Below, in pieces: positions 31,223 through 39,022 of a stretch of 64,000 bases of DNA (its first letter is position 1; every line of letters begins with the position of its first letter). Under the pieces are notes generated by a model. It was not told the DNA's origin. It saw only the letters and a list, made by a program, of their open reading frames with translations, and made no database searches. The DNA is from Planococcus sp. ISL-109 (GTDB lineage Bacteria; Bacillota; Bacilli; Bacillales_A; Planococcaceae), in NCBI RefSeq assembly GCF_018613655.1, contig NZ_JAGGPW010000019.1:62001-126000 (forward strand). The letters run 5' to 3'. A program made the translations under genes and the position numbers.

Positions 31223-31845
31223 CGTGTCACCTGCTCCCGCAGTTTATCGACGAGTTCCGTTATGCGCTGCTGCTTCAATCGGTAGCTGACCGGGTTCGCG
31301 ATGAGGCGCGACGTAATATCAACAATTTTCTCATATTCCACCAAGCCGTTATCTTTCAGTGTGCGGCCTGTCGACACGATGTCGACAATCCGGTCGGACA
31401 AGCCGATCAAAGGGGCCAGTTCAATCGAACCGTTCAACTCGATGATTTCCACTTGTTCGCCTTTGCTGCGGTAATAATGCGAAGCCACTGCCGGATATTT
31501 CGTCGCAATGCGCGGCGTCACTTCATTCATTTCCGTATTCGGCAATCCCGCTGTGGCGATATAGCAAGCGCTGATGCCAAGGTCGAGCAGCTCGTGAACG
31601 TCGCGGTCATGCTCGAGCAAGACATCTTTTCCGGCTATGCCGATATCCGCTACACCGTGCTCGACATATGTCGGAACGTCCATCGGCTTCGCGAGAATGA
31701 ATCGAATCCGTTCTTTCGGCGCTTCGACGATCAACTTGCGCGAGTCATCGAGTTCTTTCGGCAGATCATAGCCCGCTCCGACCAATAGCTCATAAGCTTC
31801 TTCAAAAATTCTGCCTTTGGGCATTGCAATCGTCAATTCATCCAT
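31219..31845 (-). CDS. hisG: ATP phosphoribosyltransferase, short form
   Basis: 208 residues. This is the short form that lacks the C-terminal regulatory domain and therefore needs HisZ, which is encoded just upstream. It catalyses the first step of histidine synthesis. Motifs: [23 protein letters not shown], and the phosphoribosyl-binding [17 protein letters not shown] 31845 lies behind GAGGGGAGGAA; 14 additional upstream codons are inside hisZ. The overlap with hisZ is 8 bases. Confidence 0.96.
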   Translation of the reverse strand: MDELTIAMPKGRIFEEAYELLVGAGYDLPKELDDSRKLIVEAPKERIRFILAKPMDVPTYVEHGVADIGIAGKDVLLEHDRDVHELLDLGISACYIATAGLPNTEMNEVTPRIATKYPAVASHYYRSKGEQVEIIELNGSIELAPLIGLSDRIVDIVSTGRTLKDNGLVEYEKIVDITSRLIANPVSYRLKQQRITELVDKLREQVTR

Positions 31846-33001
31846 TTCGCAGTTCCTCCCCTCTGATAACTTTCGTGAATAGCTCACTGAATTGCTCGAG
31901 CGCTTTCACAGCAGGCGCAAACTGCAAAGTTACGCGCTTGCCTTCTGCTCTCAACTGTTTGGCTTTATCAAATGCAATTTGTTCGCTTTGTTCATCGAAT
32001 AAGATCAATGTATGCGGTTCTTGAGGCTCTTCGACCGACAACGTTTCGATCAGCCGATCAACCCGCAAGCCAAAACCGGTTGCTCCGACTTGCAGTCCGA
32101 ACTTTTCCAACAAGCCGTCATAACGGCCCCCGCTGCCGAGCGGAAATCCGCTGCCAGCACCGTAGAATTCGAATACCAAGCCGGTGTAATATGTCATATG
32201 GCTGCTGAATGACAGATCGAACGTCATGGCATCCCCGAGGCCATTTTGTCCTAGCAATTTCTCTAAACGCTCCATATCTCGGTAGAGCTTTTGCTGTTCC
32301 TCATTTTCTTCATTGATCCATGGCTTCCAATCCGACACTGTCGTTGCCTGCATCAATTTGCGGAAAGACGGTTGCTTATGTTCCGGAACCGGCAGCTGTT
32401 GTGCCAGCTGTTCAAATCCGACACCATTTTTCGCCACAAACAATTCCTGGACGTTCTCACTTTGTTCCGTGTTCAAGCCGAAATCAGCCAATATCAGTTC
32501 GAGAAGGCGCGCATGGCCGATGACGATGCGGCCCGAACGGATCCCCAATTCCTGCAGAATGTCCCAGGCTAAGCTGATCACTTCGGCATCCGCATACAAG
32601 GAGTCGTCGCCGATCAATTCAACGCCCATCTGTTCAAATTCCGCCGGACGGCCGCCTTCGCGTTTTTGTGCACGAAAGACGTTGGAGTAATAGCCGAGCC
32701 GAATCGGCATTTTTTCCCGCAGTAATTTGGATGCCGCAACCCGGGCGATCGGCGAAGTCATATCCGGGCGCAACACCAATGTTTTGCCTTGGCTGTCGAG
32801 CAGCTTGAACAGCGCATCGTCTGAAATCGCCGAGATTTTGCCGATCGTCTCGTAATATTCCAGAGTAGGTGTCTGCAGCAGTTCATACCCTGCCCGCTCG
32901 ATCTGTTCGGTTCCTCGTTTTCTCAGTTGAGCTTTTTGTTTTGCTATCGAAGGAAAATCGTCACGCATGCCTAATGGTTTTTCAAACATTTCGATGGTCA
33001 T
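31838..33001 (-). CDS. hisZ: ATP phosphoribosyltransferase regulatory subunit HisZ
   Basis: 387 residues, a catalytically inactive relative of histidyl-tRNA synthetase. Class II synthetase-like segments are seen ([14 protein letters not shown] near 75, [11 protein letters not shown] near 120, [11 protein letters not shown] near 275, [13 protein letters not shown] near 292). It forms a complex with the short HisG and supplies histidine feedback inhibition. It opens the eight-gene his operon behind the promoter at 33073-33102. ATG 33001 follows AGGAAG. Confidence 0.94.
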   Translation of the reverse strand: MTIEMFEKPLGMRDDFPSIAKQKAQLRKRGTEQIERAGYELLQTPTLEYYETIGKISAISDDALFKLLDSQGKTLVLRPDMTSPIARVAASKLLREKMPIRLGYYSNVFRAQKREGGRPAEFEQMGVELIGDDSLYADAEVISLAWDILQELGIRSGRIVIGHARLLELILADFGLNTEQSENVQELFVAKNGVGFEQLAQQLPVPEHKQPSFRKLMQATTVSDWKPWINEENEEQQKLYRDMERLEKLLGQNGLGDAMTFDLSFSSHMTYYTGLVFEFYGAGSGFPLGSGGRYDGLLEKFGLQVGATGFGLRVDRLIETLSVEEPQEPHTLILFDEQSEQIAFDKAKQLRAEGKRVTLQFAPAVKALEQFSELFTKVIRGEELRNG

Positions 33002-33072
33002 CGTTAAACACTTCCTATTGTCAGTTATTTCACTTTAGTTCGCTAGAGTGATGAATCAGTAAAGTGATTCTT

Positions 33073-33102
33073 ATTTTAGCGCATGCCACTTTCAGCCGTC
33101 AA
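33073..33102 (-). promoter_or_regulatory. Sigma-A promoter of the his operon
   Basis: TTGACG (33102-33097), 18 bases, TAAAAT (33078-33073). The leader of about 65 nt holds two overlapping short inverted repeats but no T-box. Confidence 0.75.
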
Positions 33103-33115
33103 GCGATGACAATAT

Positions 33116-33150
33116 AAAAAATCCTGAAAGCAGTGAGCTTTCAGGATTTT
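33116..33150 (-). terminator. Terminator of the hprK-lgt-yvoD-ppaX-yvoF operon
   Basis: An 11-bp stem, ATCCTGAAAGC (33121-33131) with GCTTTCAGGAT (33137-33147), overlaps the last codons of yvoF; six T follow on the minus strand. Confidence 0.88.
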
Positions 33151-33653
33151 GCTTGTCGGTCGCCCATTTCTTCAGCTGTGTAGATGATCTTCATCGGATT
33201 TCCGCCGACAAAGGCTCCAGCCGGTACATCTTTATGGACGAGCGTGGCAGCGGAGACGATGGCGCCGTCCCCAATCTTAATGCCGGGCAAAATTGTACTG
33301 TTTGCTCCGATCATGACACGGTCGCCGATAGAAACATCGCCGAGCCGGTATTCCTCAATCAAGTATTCATGTGCAAGAATGGTGGTGTTATAGCCGATGA
33401 CCGTATTCTCCCCGACTTGGATGCGTTCCGGAAACATGACGTCCGGCATGACCATCAGCGCAAACGACGAATGTTTGCCGATTTTCATTCCAAGAAAATG
33501 GCGGAAAAGCCAGTTTTTCATCGGCAAAAACGGTGTGTAGCGAGCGGTCTGGATAACTAGAAAGTTTTTTGCGACTTTCCAGAACGGCACGGTTTTGTAA
33601 ATATGCCAAAGCGAATTAGCCCCTTCTACAGGATATCGCTCCGTGCGTCTCAT
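33141..33653 (-). CDS. yvoF: Acyltransferase of the left-handed beta-helix type (YvoF-like)
   Basis: 170 residues. Hexapeptide repeats ([LIV]Gxxxx) cover about 75-160 (IQVGENTVIGYNTTI, VSIGDRVMIGANSTILPGIKIGDGAIVSAATLV) and end GGNPMKIIY, typical of acetyltransferases of the maltose/galactoside O-acetyltransferase group. The acceptor is unknown. Its place after ppaX at the end of the hprK operon matches B. subtilis yvoF. The start overlaps the ppaX stop by 4 bases. Confidence 0.85.
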   Translation of the reverse strand: MRRTERYPVEGANSLWHIYKTVPFWKVAKNFLVIQTARYTPFLPMKNWLFRHFLGMKIGKHSSFALMVMPDVMFPERIQVGENTVIGYNTTILAHEYLIEEYRLGDVSIGDRVMIGANSTILPGIKIGDGAIVSAATLVHKDVPAGAFVGGNPMKIIYTAEEMGDRQAKS

Positions 33654-34303
33654 TTGACGCCCGCTTTCGTCAATTCCAATAAGTCGGTAATATGGTTCAG
33701 CATGAAATCCGGTTCAAAGCTCGCCAGAAACTCTTCTCCTTTTGCAGCCCAAGCAACGCCTGCTGTCCGGACTCCGGCATTTTTTCCGCCTTCGATGTCA
33801 TGTGAATTATCGCCGATCATCAGCGCCCCGTCCTGATCAGCGTCAAGCAAGCGCAAGGCCAATTCAAGCGGCTCCGGATGCGGCTTCGGATTTTGCACAT
33901 GATCCAATGCGACTAAGGCATCGAAGACATCATGGACACCCATCATACGCAAGCCGTGGAGGATCGTCTCTTCCCGTTTCGTAGAGACGATTGCCATTTT
34001 CATCCCTCTCGACTTCAAGATCCGCAAAGTTTCTGCCACGCCGTCGTATTCTGAGACAAGCTCGTCGTGTAGCGTCCGGTTCAACCGGCGATACTGATTG
34101 CTCAGCTCATCGGCGCGCCCGGGTGCGATTTCCGTAAACGTTTGCTCCAGCGACGGCCCGATAAACTGCAGCACGTCTTTCCGTACGTATTGTCCCGGGA
34201 AATGCTCACCGAGTACTGACAAGAATGTTTGGACGATCAATTCATTTGTATCGAGCAATGTTCCATCAAAATCAAACAATAAAGTCGTTATATCTTTGTT
34301 CAT
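33650..34303 (-). CDS. ppaX: Pyrophosphatase PpaX (HAD family)
   Basis: 217 residues. The HAD motif I is LLFDFDGTLLDTNE with nucleophile Asp11 and Asp13, motif II IVSTKRE, motif III KPHPEPLE, and motif IV MIGDNSHDIEGGKNAG. In B. subtilis PpaX hydrolyses the pyrophosphate formed when HprK dephosphorylates HPr-Ser-P. Being in the same operon as hprK strongly supports that role. It overlaps both neighbours by 4 bases. Confidence 0.92.
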   Translation of the reverse strand: MNKDITTLLFDFDGTLLDTNELIVQTFLSVLGEHFPGQYVRKDVLQFIGPSLEQTFTEIAPGRADELSNQYRRLNRTLHDELVSEYDGVAETLRILKSRGMKMAIVSTKREETILHGLRMMGVHDVFDALVALDHVQNPKPHPEPLELALRLLDADQDGALMIGDNSHDIEGGKNAGVRTAGVAWAAKGEEFLASFEPDFMLNHITDLLELTKAGVK

Positions 34304-35235
34304 GTCGACACCACTTCCTTCTGATTGTCTTCAGCCCGCCTCCACAGATATGAAATGAATATCGTCAGGACGAGCGCTGTAATGACGCGAATTAGTAGCA
34401 GCGGCCAGATTGGGATGCCGAGCGGAATGAAGATAAGCGTATCCTCAACAATCGCGTGGCAAGCCACCAGGAAAATAAAAGCGAGCGTGGCATCTTTCCT
34501 GCTAACCCCATCCTCTTGCACCGCCTGGATCATCACACCTGCCCCCATCGCCAAGCCAAAAATCAACCCGGATGCGAGCGTCAGCGATGTATTTTTCTCC
34601 ACGCCGAGCAGGCGCGTAAGAGGCCCCATCATACCCGCGATTTTCTGCAGGTAATGTCGATCTTTCAATACTTGGATCATGAGCATGAGCGGAATGACGA
34701 TCATCGCCAGCTGCAACACTCCGAAACTTGCCTTCTCCAAGCCGAGCAGGAAGATACCAAGCCATGTTTCCGGAGCTGCCGCGACTTCCGGTGCAAAACC
34801 GTATTGCGCAATCTCACCGCCGCCTGACCATAATAAATTGATCAAGATCCCGGACATGGCAGCAAGCCCGAAACGGACAACCAGGACAACCCATAAGCGA
34901 ACGCCGACTTTCAGTGCTACAGCGGTCTCAATAAAGATATTATGAGAAAATGATAACATGACCGCCAGGATAAAAACTTCCTTCACTGTCAGTTCAAGCG
35001 ATAAAATCCCTGCTATTCCGGCATACAGGTTCAGCGCATTGCCAAGCACCAGCGGCACGGCGGCTTCGCCGCTTAAACCGAAAATCCCCATAACCGGCGC
35101 CACAAAATCAATGATAAACGGCAGCACCGGCGTAAATTGCAGCATCGTAATAAGCAAGGTGATCGGAAAAATGATTTTCCCGAGCGACCACGTTGTCTTT
35201 AATCCGGCCTTCAAGCCATTTTTCAAAGTCGACAT
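34300..35235 (-). CDS. yvoD: Nucleoside recognition domain membrane protein (YvoD-like)
   Basis: 311 residues with about 8-9 membrane segments and two Gate/nucleoside-recognition-type regions (around 25-140 and 170-305; FGLSGEAAVPLVLGNALNLYAGIAG, LIFGLAMGAGVMIQAVQEDGVSRKDATLAFIFLVACHA in shorter pieces). The start ATG at 35235 is chosen over a longer frame reaching 35328, which would run into lgt. The transport substrate is unknown. It is conserved between lgt and ppaX in Bacillales. Confidence 0.85.
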   Translation of the reverse strand: MSTLKNGLKAGLKTTWSLGKIIFPITLLITMLQFTPVLPFIIDFVAPVMGIFGLSGEAAVPLVLGNALNLYAGIAGILSLELTVKEVFILAVMLSFSHNIFIETAVALKVGVRLWVVLVVRFGLAAMSGILINLLWSGGGEIAQYGFAPEVAAAPETWLGIFLLGLEKASFGVLQLAMIVIPLMLMIQVLKDRHYLQKIAGMMGPLTRLLGVEKNTSLTLASGLIFGLAMGAGVMIQAVQEDGVSRKDATLAFIFLVACHAIVEDTLIFIPLGIPIWPLLLIRVITALVLTIFISYLWRRAEDNQKEVVST

Positions 35236-35254
35236 TCGATCTCTTCTTTCCTTC

Positions 35255-36067
35255 TTATTTGTCCAAATAATGGGGCGGTTTTTTGAGTGCCGTCCGCCGG
35301 TAAATGATGAAAGCAAGTCCAATGACAATGGCGATCACCGACACAAACTGTGCGGCGCGCAATTCCCCGATTACATAAAGGCTGTCGGTGCGCATGCCTT
35401 CAATGAAGAAACGGCCGACCGAATACCAGATCATATAGAAGAAGAACATTTCGCCGCGCACCAAATTGACTTTTCTAAGCAGCAGCAAAATGACAATTCC
35501 GGCCAAGCTCCACATGGATTCGTAGAGAAAGGTTGGATGATAATAAGTACCATCTATGTACATATGGTTAATGATCCAATCCGGGATGAACAAATTCTCG
35601 AGAAACTGACGCGACACTTCTCCGCCGTGTGCTTCCTGGTTGATGAAATTGCCCCAGCGGCCGATCGCCTGGCCGATCAAGATGCTCGGCGCCAAAATAT
35701 CCGCGACTTTTAGAAACGGCGTATTGCGGCGCTTCGTGAAGATATACGCCACAATGACCGAAGCGATCAAAGCGCCGTGTATCGCAATGCCGCCGTTCCA
35801 AATGGCTATTATTTCCGCAGGCTGGTCTTTGTAATTCTCCCATTCGAACATAACATAATAAATGCGCGCGCCGACGATGGCGAGCGGAACAGCCCAAATC
35901 AGTAAATCGGTCAGGTAATCCGGATGCAGGCCGCGTTTGACCATTTCCTTTTGTCCGACTAAAAATGCGATGACTATGCCGCTGGCGATAATGACGCCGT
36001 ACCAGCGCACGTCGATCGGTCCGAGTGAAAATGCCACCGGGTCAATCGATGCTAAAATTGAATACAT
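35255..36067 (-). CDS. lgt: Prolipoprotein diacylglyceryl transferase
   Basis: 270 residues with seven membrane segments. The Lgt signature is visible as IGRWGNFINQEAHGGEV at about 135-151, and an early RWYGVIIASG segment carries conserved Arg and Tyr. It transfers diacylglycerol from phosphatidylglycerol to the lipobox Cys of lipoproteins, for example the one encoded at 57921. The start ATG at 36067 follows GGAAGGTG; a GTG three codons upstream lies in that site. It is 21 bases after hprK. Confidence 0.96.
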   Translation of the reverse strand: MYSILASIDPVAFSLGPIDVRWYGVIIASGIVIAFLVGQKEMVKRGLHPDYLTDLLIWAVPLAIVGARIYYVMFEWENYKDQPAEIIAIWNGGIAIHGALIASVIVAYIFTKRRNTPFLKVADILAPSILIGQAIGRWGNFINQEAHGGEVSRQFLENLFIPDWIINHMYIDGTYYHPTFLYESMWSLAGIVILLLLRKVNLVRGEMFFFYMIWYSVGRFFIEGMRTDSLYVIGELRAAQFVSVIAIVIGLAFIIYRRTALKKPPHYLDK

Positions 36068-36088
36068 AAAGTGCACCTTCCCATTCGC

Positions 36089-37015
36089 TTAATTTGTATC
36101 TTGTGCGATGACGTCATCAAGCCGCTTGGAAAACTCTTCAGCAGCATTGACCCCCATGCGTTTCAGGCGGTAGTTCATCGCTGCCACTTCGATAATGACG
36201 GAAAGGTTGCGTCCCGGACGAACTGGAATGGTCAGCTTGGTCAATTCCGTATCGATGATTTTCATCGTCTCTTCCTCAAGGCCGAGACGGTCGTATGTTT
36301 TGTCAGGATCCCATAACTCGAGATCGATGACTAGCGAAATGCGCTTAAAGTTGCGCACGGCACTGGCACCAAACAAAGTCATAATGTCGATGATGCCGAC
36401 ACCGCGGATTTCGAGCAAGTGCTCGATCAGTTTCGGCGGATGTCCGATGAGCGTATCTTCTCCTTCTTGACGAATCTCCACACAATCATCCGCAACTAGG
36501 CGATGGCCTTTTTTGACCAGCTCCAATGCTGTTTCGCTTTTCCCGACGCCACTTTTCCCAGTCAGCAAAACACCGATGCCGTAAATATCGACAAGAACAC
36601 CGTGTACAGCAGTCGTCGGAGCAAGCTGGCTTTCCAAAAAATTCGTCAGCAAACTCGAGAATCGTGTCGTCGTCATTTTTGTGCTGAGCACTGGCACATG
36701 CCTTTCAGAAGAAGCGATGACCAATTCTTTAGGCACTTCAACATCGTTGGAGACGATGATTGCGGGTGTATCATCTGTACATAATTTCATCATCCGGTCG
36801 AGCCGCTCTTCCGGTTTCAGCATGGCGAAAAAGGAAAGTTCCGTCTTGCCAAGCAATTGCATCCGGTTCGCCGGATAATGAGTGAAATATCCGGCCATTT
36901 CAAGGCCAGGCCTCGAAATATCACTGATGGCGATTCGTCGGCCGATGCCTTCCTCGCCGCTGATCAGCTTTAAGGCAAACATATCCATCACTTGTTTCAC
37001 TGTAACTTGTCCCAT
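36089..37015 (-). CDS. hprK: HPr kinase/phosphorylase
   Basis: 308 residues. The P-loop GKSGVGKS at 153-160, His138 nearby ([11 protein letters not shown]) and the signature [12 protein letters not shown] (about 203-214) are intact. It phosphorylates Ser46 of HPr and of Crh when glycolytic intermediates are abundant and reverses it when phosphate is high, so it is the sensor for carbon catabolite repression. Its substrate Crh is encoded at 20151. The operon order hprK-lgt-yvoD-ppaX-yvoF is that of B. subtilis. ATG 37015 follows GAGGGG. Confidence 0.97.
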   Translation of the reverse strand: MGQVTVKQVMDMFALKLISGEEGIGRRIAISDISRPGLEMAGYFTHYPANRMQLLGKTELSFFAMLKPEERLDRMMKLCTDDTPAIIVSNDVEVPKELVIASSERHVPVLSTKMTTTRFSSLLTNFLESQLAPTTAVHGVLVDIYGIGVLLTGKSGVGKSETALELVKKGHRLVADDCVEIRQEGEDTLIGHPPKLIEHLLEIRGVGIIDIMTLFGASAVRNFKRISLVIDLELWDPDKTYDRLGLEEETMKIIDTELTKLTIPVRPGRNLSVIIEVAAMNYRLKRMGVNAAEEFSKRLDDVIAQDTN

Positions 37016-37175
37016 ATTTTCCCCTCATTCCCCCGGCTGTGCAATTGAAGACTCTAAAAGCCTTGCTCCTGCCAGCGGTTTGTTTTTATTTTAACATGGA
37101 AAAAAGGAAATTGAAGGATTTCGTCCCCTTTCTGCCTGTTTCCTTCTATATAAGAAATGAAAGGAGGAATTGTTT

Positions 37176-37721
37176 ATGAAGATACTTATTGATGCTGGAC
37201 ATGGCCCTGCCACTTACGGCAAACGCACACCGGATGGCAGAATGCGGGAATTCCACTTTAACGCCGCCGTCGCAGAGGAGGTGAAAAAAAGGCTTGCTGC
37301 AGAAGGCTACACTGTGTTGTTCAGCCACCAGGCGGACCGCGATGTTCCCTTAGTAGAGCGAACCCGTTTCGCCAACCGCACCGGCGCGGATCTTTTAGTG
37401 TCGATCCATGCCAATGCTGCAGGGACTGGTGGCTATAACGCTGCCGAAGGAATCGAATGCTTTGTCTACCCTGCCGCACCTGCACGCACACGCAAATTCG
37501 GCGAGTTGCTTCAAAACTCGCTCGTTGTGTCGACGCGGCGAAAAAACCGCGGCTTGAAAACAGCCGATTTCGCTATGTTGCGCGATACATCAATGCCTGC
37601 AGTGTTAGTCGAATGCGGATTTATGACGAATAAGCAAGAAGCGGCACTATTGCAATCCACTGAATACCGGAAACGCTGTGCCCGCGCAATTACCTTTGCA
37701 ATCACCTGCATGGAAATTTAA
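37176..37721 (+). CDS. N-acetylmuramoyl-L-alanine amidase (Amidase_3), no signal peptide
   Basis: 181 residues that are almost only the catalytic domain. The zinc ligands are His9 (DAGHG), Glu25 and His78 (SIHANA), and the catalytic Glu146 lies in VLVECGFMTN. It would cleave between MurNAc and the peptide stem of peptidoglycan. There is no signal peptide, membrane helix or wall-binding repeat, which is unusual for a housekeeping autolysin and more typical of phage endolysins or enzymes released by lysis. ATG 37176 follows GGAGG. It stands alone on the plus strand between hprK and the DUF4097 gene. Confidence 0.9.
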   Translation: MKILIDAGHGPATYGKRTPDGRMREFHFNAAVAEEVKKRLAAEGYTVLFSHQADRDVPLVERTRFANRTGADLLVSIHANAAGTGGYNAAEGIECFVYPAAPARTRKFGELLQNSLVVSTRRKNRGLKTADFAMLRDTSMPAVLVECGFMTNKQEAALLQSTEYRKRCARAITFAITCMEI

Positions 37722-37725
37722 CGCC

Positions 37726-37763
37726 AAAACCCCCATTGGAGAGTTTTCTCCAATGGGGGTTTT
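37726..37763. terminator. Bidirectional terminator between amidase and DUF4097 genes
   Basis: A 17-bp stem (37726-37742 with 37747-37763) with AAAA on one side and TTTT on the other can serve both converging genes. Confidence 0.9.
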
Positions 37764-37777
37764 GTGTTGTGCACTGA

Positions 37778-38938
37778 TTAATCGATTGTCAAATAACGGA
37801 CGAGAATCGATCCGGTTTTGGTTTCGCCGTAAACGAGCAACGGTCCACCAGCTGATTCCGTATCCCCGCTCTTCGTGAAATGCATTTTCTTTTGCATAAA
37901 CTGCCCTTGCTCATGGCTGCTGTCGATATCCGATAGCATAACGTCCATTCGGCCAAGGTTAGAAGAAACCTCGCCGCGCAGCGCCAAATGCTGTGGAATG
38001 TAAATTTCCACGTTGCCGGCCAAAGTCTTCGCTTCGATTTTTTTCGCTTGTTTGCTGCGCGTCGTCGCCACGACATTGCCATTGAGCGATTTGGCATCGA
38101 CGTCTTCAATATCGCCGTCTACATAAATGCGGCCGTTCAACGTCTCCGCTTCGAGCTCGCGGCCTTTCACTTCCATGATTTGAATCGGGCCATTAGCCGT
38201 TTCCAGCTCAGCTTCTTCGAATTGAATCGTTTTCAAATCGATTTTGCCGTTTGCTGTTTTGGCTTTGATCAAAGCTGAATCGATGCGTTTCATCGTAAAG
38301 CCGCCATTGAACAAGCGGACGACAATTTGCTCGTAAGCCGCTGCCGGCACATACAACACAATATTCACTTGCGTCGTTTTCATATCACTGATGATGCGCA
38401 ATTTCCGCTCATCCGCAATAAACACAAATTTCTCCAGGAAATCATGTTTAGCCTGTTCCGGTGATTCTGCACGGAACGCTTTCACGCTGCATTCTGCACG
38501 TATCGATCCGTCTTGGGAAGGGAAAACTTCCAATTGGCCATTGGCGATGTCCGCAATGATCGTGTGCAGTTCCGCACTTTCCTCCGTAAAAGTATGTTCA
38601 AAGCGGATTGCTTCACCAAATGGAGAATCGAATTCCATTGTTTTTAGCTTATCTGCGGATGTTTGCATAAACTGCATCATCCGATCGCCCAGATCATTGA
38701 AATCTTTGGACATATTCTTAGAGAAATCTTTCGAAAAGTCTTTAGAGATTCTTTTGAACACATCTTCCGGACGGAAAAATCCTCGCTTACCCCGTGAACT
38801 GCGTTGCGTATCACGGCCATAGTCTCTAGAACCGCTTGATTCTCCGCCATCGATCGCCTTTAATAGTTCGACCGCTTCACGTGCCGAAATGGTTCCGTTC
38901 TCAACCATGTCCAAAATGCGTTCTTTTTCAGTTTGCAT
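37778..38938 (-). CDS. DUF4097 family protein (YvlB/LiaX-like)
   Basis: 386 residues, no signal peptide. The N-terminus (about 1-35; ERILDMVENGTISAREAVELLKAI) is the short helical domain found in YvlB and LiaX, followed by a polar linker, and from about 105 onward a beta-solenoid-like DUF4097 region with repeats such as KTANGKIDLK, ETANGPIQIM, ETLNGRIYVDG, KSLNGNVVA and KTLAGNVEIY. In Enterococcus the related LiaX is involved in the response to daptomycin and antimicrobial peptides. A function here is inferred only. It sits between uvrA and the amidase, and the start follows GAGGAGG. Confidence 0.83.
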   Translation of the reverse strand: MQTEKERILDMVENGTISAREAVELLKAIDGGESSGSRDYGRDTQRSSRGKRGFFRPEDVFKRISKDFSKDFSKNMSKDFNDLGDRMMQFMQTSADKLKTMEFDSPFGEAIRFEHTFTEESAELHTIIADIANGQLEVFPSQDGSIRAECSVKAFRAESPEQAKHDFLEKFVFIADERKLRIISDMKTTQVNIVLYVPAAAYEQIVVRLFNGGFTMKRIDSALIKAKTANGKIDLKTIQFEEAELETANGPIQIMEVKGRELEAETLNGRIYVDGDIEDVDAKSLNGNVVATTRSKQAKKIEAKTLAGNVEIYIPQHLALRGEVSSNLGRMDVMLSDIDSSHEQGQFMQKKMHFTKSGDTESAGGPLLVYGETKTGSILVRYLTID

Positions 38939-39022
38939 ATCGTTTGGCCTCCTCTTCGGCTTTTCTGCCTTCGCAGAAAAGCCTGTTCTATTTTAATGAT
39001 ACGTTTTGACGCGTGGAAAGTT

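Noticed and set aside
30895..31788. A 297-codon plus-strand open frame across hisD and hisG
   Set aside because: It is antisense to two well-identified genes, has no ribosome site and no recognisable domain, and reflects codon bias of the opposite strand.
33002..33072. T-box or riboswitch ahead of the his operon
   Set aside because: The leader is only about 65 nt and lacks the T-box sequence and specifier stem.
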